Below are positions 14,114 to 16,586 of a DNA stretch of 16,586 bases, piece after piece (the first letter of the stretch is position 1; every line of letters begins with the position of its first letter). A program made the translations under genes and the position numbers. The DNA comes from Leptolinea sp. (GTDB lineage Bacteria; Chloroflexota; Anaerolineae; Anaerolineales; Anaerolineaceae). The stretch covers positions 1 to 16,586 of the forward strand of contig JALHEL010000010.1 in NCBI GenBank assembly GCA_022837205.1, given 5' to 3'. The notes beneath the pieces were generated by a model. The model saw only the letters and a list, made by a program, of their open reading frames with translations, had not been told where the DNA came from and did no database searches.

Positions 14114-15268
14114 TTATTTCTCTTCACCGTAATAGCAGCGTTTCAGCAATTCGGCAAATTCATTTACGTCGGGTATGATCGGATTGGTCTTTGTGCATCC
14201 GTCATTTTTCGCAGTGACAGCCATTTCCGGAATCAGAGATTCAAAGCGCGCCTCTTCTTGCAAGGGTTCCCGCAGCGTAGACGGAATATGCAGCCGGCGG
14301 TTCAAATCGTCAACAATTTCGGAAAGATCCGTTTTCCCGAATTTCGCGGCAAGGTCATGATATTTCTTATCCGCATAAGGGACGACAGCGTTATAGCGAA
14401 TGATATAGGGGAGGATGATCGCATCGGCAAGCCCGTGAGAAATATGAAAATAGCCCCCGATTGTTTGAGCCAATGAGTGAACAATTCCCAAAGACACATT
14501 GGTGAAAGCCAAACCGGCTGTCATTGAGGCATTCAGCATCATTTCTCGCGCATCCATATCCTTTCCGTTCGCGTATGCGATCGGAAGCGTTCGAATGATA
14601 TCCAAAGCCGCCGGAACAGCCAGAATATCACTCAGATAATTTGCCCGATTGGAGACAAGTGCTTCCAGCGCATGAGTCAAAGCGTCCATTCCCGTTTCAG
14701 CCGTAATGTGAGGTGGCAGAAAGATGGTCACTTCCGGATCATCGATTGCGATATCCGGCATCATTTCCATATTTCCGAGCCCGTGTTTCAGCCCTTTTTC
14801 GTCATCGGTAATCACGACGGAACGAGAAACTTCGCTTGCAGTGCCGGCTGTTGTCGGAATACACAAATAACGTGCTTTCTGACGCAACTTCGGAAAAGGA
14901 TTGGCCGTCAACAGCTGATCCAACGTTTGAATTTCAGGATGCTCGTAACAAACCCACATGGCTTTTCCGGCATCCATCACGGATCCGCCTCCCAAGCCGA
15001 CAATCAAATCCGGCTCAAATTTCAGCATTTCCGCCGCACCCTTAAGCACTGTTTTAAATGACGGATCGGGTTCCACTCCTCGAAAAACGGCGGTCTCGGC
15101 TCCGTTATCATGAAAAAGGTTTTCCACTTTTGCAAGAATGCCGTTTTTCTCCATACTGGACCCGCCTATTACAATAAAAACGCGCTTTTCCGGTATCTTG
15201 TGGATATACTCAAGGCAACCTCTTCCGAACATTAATTCGCTGCCCGCTAATTTCATTGGTCGCATCAT
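14114..15268 (-). CDS. Iron-containing alcohol dehydrogenase (Fe-ADH, group III)
   Basis: A 384-residue protein of the iron-dependent alcohol dehydrogenase family (FucO, 1,3-propanediol and butanol dehydrogenase type). The N-terminal domain binds NAD(P) through GLGGGSVMDAGKAM (91-104). The helical metal domain holds the expected ligands Asp195 and His199 in GMDALTHALEA, His264 in GIVHSLAQ and His278 in HISHGLADAI, the same spacing as FucO. PTTAGTASEVS is also conserved. Such enzymes interconvert an aldehyde and an alcohol, usually reducing aldehydes during anaerobic sugar breakdown. The start could be either of the tandem ATGs. It lies 15 bp after the BtpA-family gene and 3 bp before the TrpA-like gene. 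Its likely role is to reduce an aldehyde made by a neighbouring lyase; the substrate is unknown. Confidence 0.88.
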   Translation of the reverse strand: MMRPMKLAGSELMFGRGCLEYIHKIPEKRVFIVIGGSSMEKNGILAKVENLFHDNGAETAVFRGVEPDPSFKTVLKGAAEMLKFEPDLIVGLGGGSVMDAGKAMWVCYEHPEIQTLDQLLTANPFPKLRQKARYLCIPTTAGTASEVSRSVVITDDEKGLKHGLGNMEMMPDIAIDDPEVTIFLPPHITAETGMDALTHALEALVSNRANYLSDILAVPAALDIIRTLPIAYANGKDMDAREMMLNASMTAGLAFTNVSLGIVHSLAQTIGGYFHISHGLADAIILPYIIRYNAVVPYADKKYHDLAAKFGKTDLSEIVDDLNRRLHIPSTLREPLQEEARFESLIPEMAVTAKNDGCTKTNPIIPDVNEFAELLKRCYYGEEK

Positions 15269-15283
15269 GATCTCTATTTCCCT

Positions 15284-16081
15284 TTATTTTCGTAAACTTT
15301 TCATTAATTCCGATGTCAATTCGAATGAAATCGGGTTTTTCAATATTCCGTCTTCTTTAAGAGCGGTTCCGACAATCGCCCCATCCGCAACACTCATCTG
15401 TTCTTTGATATTTCGGCTGTTCACGCCGCTTCCCGCCAGAACCGGAATGTCGACGACTTCCTTCACGCGGCGGATCATCTCAAGCGGTGTTTCTCCGCCT
15501 GTAGCGGTACCGGTAACTATTAAGCCATCCACCCCACACGCTGCGGCATCTTTTGCGGATTGTTCGATAGAAATATCCTTCATCAGCATATGGGTATGTT
15601 TTACCTGGACATCCGCAAGAATCATCACATCTTCCGCACCGATTTGTTTTCGATAATACATACAATCATGTGCACACGGATAGATTATTCCTCCGGAATA
15701 TAGTACCGTATCCACAAAAACCGGAATTCGCACAAATTGACAGCCGAGCGTTTTGGCAATCGCTAAAGACGCCTTACAATCACAGAAAGCCGCGTCGATC
15801 CCGACAGGTATATCCCCCACCACGTTTTTGACCATCGTTGCGACGGCAGTCAAACCGACCGTTTCTTCCAAAGTCAGCAATGTTCCCAACGGATCATCGC
15901 ACATGTTTTCAACCATAATGCCGTCTACACCCGCTTTTTCAAGGGTTACGGCATCCTGAATCGCCCGATAAAGCACATTCTGTGAGCTTCCATCAAAACC
16001 GGGCGTCCCCAAGAGCGGCTGGCAATGAACCATGCCGATAATAAACGGCCTTTTCTGTCTAAATACATCCCAAACTGTCAT
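15284..16081 (-). CDS. BtpA/SgcQ-family TIM-barrel protein
   Basis: A 265-residue BtpA-family protein. Signature stretches in order: IIGMVHCQPLLGTPG (~14-28, the family MVHLxPLPGSP), DAVTLEKAGVDGIMVENMCDDP (43-64), VGIDAAFCDCKASLAIAK, CQFVRIPVFVDTVLYSGG, ILADVQVKHTH (~154-164), VDGLIVTGTATG (184-195) and the phosphate-site-like GSGVNSRNI plus DGAIVGTALKEDG. The ATG at 16081 is preceded by GAGGAAAAT. BtpA was named for photosystem I accumulation in a cyanobacterium, but most homologues, such as SgcQ of E. coli, sit in sugar-utilisation clusters of non-photosynthetic bacteria and their reaction is not established to my knowledge. Two cysteines in AFCDCK are unusual. Its place between a nucleoside phosphorylase and Fe-ADH suggests it acts on a phosphorylated sugar. 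Confidence 0.85.
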   Translation of the reverse strand: MTVWDVFRQKRPFIIGMVHCQPLLGTPGFDGSSQNVLYRAIQDAVTLEKAGVDGIMVENMCDDPLGTLLTLEETVGLTAVATMVKNVVGDIPVGIDAAFCDCKASLAIAKTLGCQFVRIPVFVDTVLYSGGIIYPCAHDCMYYRKQIGAEDVMILADVQVKHTHMLMKDISIEQSAKDAAACGVDGLIVTGTATGGETPLEMIRRVKEVVDIPVLAGSGVNSRNIKEQMSVADGAIVGTALKEDGILKNPISFELTSELMKSLRK

Positions 16082-16108
16082 ATTTTCCTCTTCTTCGTAA
16101 CCGCTAAA

Positions 16109-16586
16109 TCAGACATGGTAACGATAGTTATAAATTCCTTCCAACGCCACGCGACATAAAAGGTCTTCTGCAGCGATTCGTTCTTCTCCTTCCAATGCAT
16201 CTTTCAGATTCTCCAAAACAGTGACTATGGTCAGAACACAGGCTTTTATGCCCATCAATTGTCCGAGGGTTAAAATGCAGGAAGACTCCATATCCACGCC
16301 GCAAATTCGGATTTTTTTAAGTTTCTCGAACATAACGGACATGTCTATATTCATTTCCTTTGAAAGACGGGAGTCATGCATCATCGAATAAAAGCCATCC
16401 ATGCTGCAACCGATTCCGTTAATATATTCACCCCCCATTCGTCTAACCGTCTGGTTCATACATTGAACCAAGTCCAAATCCGCTACTGCCGGGTATCCTT
16501 CGGGCACATAGGTAGCGCTGGTTTTTTCCATTCGCATGGATGCATAAGGGATAATGAACTTGCCGAGCGTTCCTTCCCGTAAAGAC
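16109..16586 (-). CDS. udp: Uridine phosphorylase-like nucleoside phosphorylase, 5' end outside window
   Basis: The C-terminal part of a nucleoside phosphorylase-I family enzyme. An internal ATG lies at 16537, but the frame continues to the window edge with residues LREGTLGKFIIPYASMR, which fits the family pattern of a (D/E)G(D/T)...P..A.R stretch, so the true start lies beyond 16586. YVPEGYPAVADLDLVQCM matches the uridine phosphorylase-type YxPxGYPAVAD motif, followed by GIGCSMDGFY. The nucleoside/ribose-binding Met-Glu-Ser is in GVDMESSCILTLGQLMG, near the end. The reaction is phosphorolysis of a nucleoside to free base and (deoxy)ribose 1-phosphate; uridine is the likeliest substrate by similarity. 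It is the upstream gene of the visible part of the leftward cluster, 27 bp before the BtpA-family start. Confidence 0.82.
   Translation of the reverse strand, partial: SLREGTLGKFIIPYASMRMEKTSATYVPEGYPAVADLDLVQCMNQTVRRMGGEYINGIGCSMDGFYSMMHDSRLSKEMNIDMSVMFEKLKKIRICGVDMESSCILTLGQLMGIKACVLTIVTVLENLKDALEGEERIAAEDLLCRVALEGIYNYRYHV

Noticed and set aside
14672..15061. 129-codon plus-strand frame opposite the Fe-ADH
   Set aside because: It is antisense to a well-conserved enzyme and its translation resembles no family; a shadow of the real gene.
15138..15656. 172-codon plus-strand frame spanning the Fe-ADH/BtpA junction
   Set aside because: It is antisense to two conserved genes, low-complexity and Ser/Thr-rich, with no start signal.

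Overview
The window comes from a bacterial chromosome of moderate GC content, AT-richer between genes. Three adjacent GT-C-type membrane proteins, a MalR/MalEFG/cyclomaltodextrinase operon and a BtpA/TrpA-like cluster would fit an anaerobic fermentative bacterium such as an Anaerolineae-type Chloroflexota or a clostridial lineage. There is no rRNA or other decisive marker, so the taxonomic guess is weak. I see no tRNA, rRNA, CRISPR array, insertion sequence or phage gene.

Layout. (1) 1-4691, plus strand: three abutting multi-pass membrane proteins of the GT-C/GT39 type, the first cut by the window edge. They probably build or decorate cell-surface glycans. (2) 4692-6300, plus strand: a 407-bp gene-poor region rich in inverted repeats, then two tandem paralogous small secreted proteins of unknown function. 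These share a conserved cysteine pair and end in a terminator hairpin. (3) 6344-7098: an orphan C39/papain-like cysteine-protease-fold protein behind a promoter covered by TTTCGAAA palindromes. (4) 7139-13186, plus strand: a maltodextrin operon of a LacI-family repressor, a GH13 neopullulanase/cyclomaltodextrinase with CBM34, an extracellular binding protein, a strong intercistronic hairpin, and two permeases. The transporter ATPase is absent. The repressor promoter carries one perfect 14-bp palindromic operator at the expected transcription start and a second near-copy just before the start codon, so the operon is probably autoregulated.

(5) 13187-13393: convergent spacer with a bidirectional terminator whose minus-strand form has a UUCG tetraloop. 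(6) 16586 down to 13394, minus strand: a tight cluster transcribed leftward of a uridine-phosphorylase-like enzyme (cut by the window edge), a BtpA/SgcQ-family TIM-barrel protein, an iron-dependent alcohol dehydrogenase, and a TrpA-like TIM barrel with altered catalytic positions and no TrpB. Together these suggest an undescribed route that phosphorolyses a nucleoside, cleaves the sugar phosphate and reduces the resulting aldehyde. This cluster and the tandem secreted pair are the best candidates for something new here.
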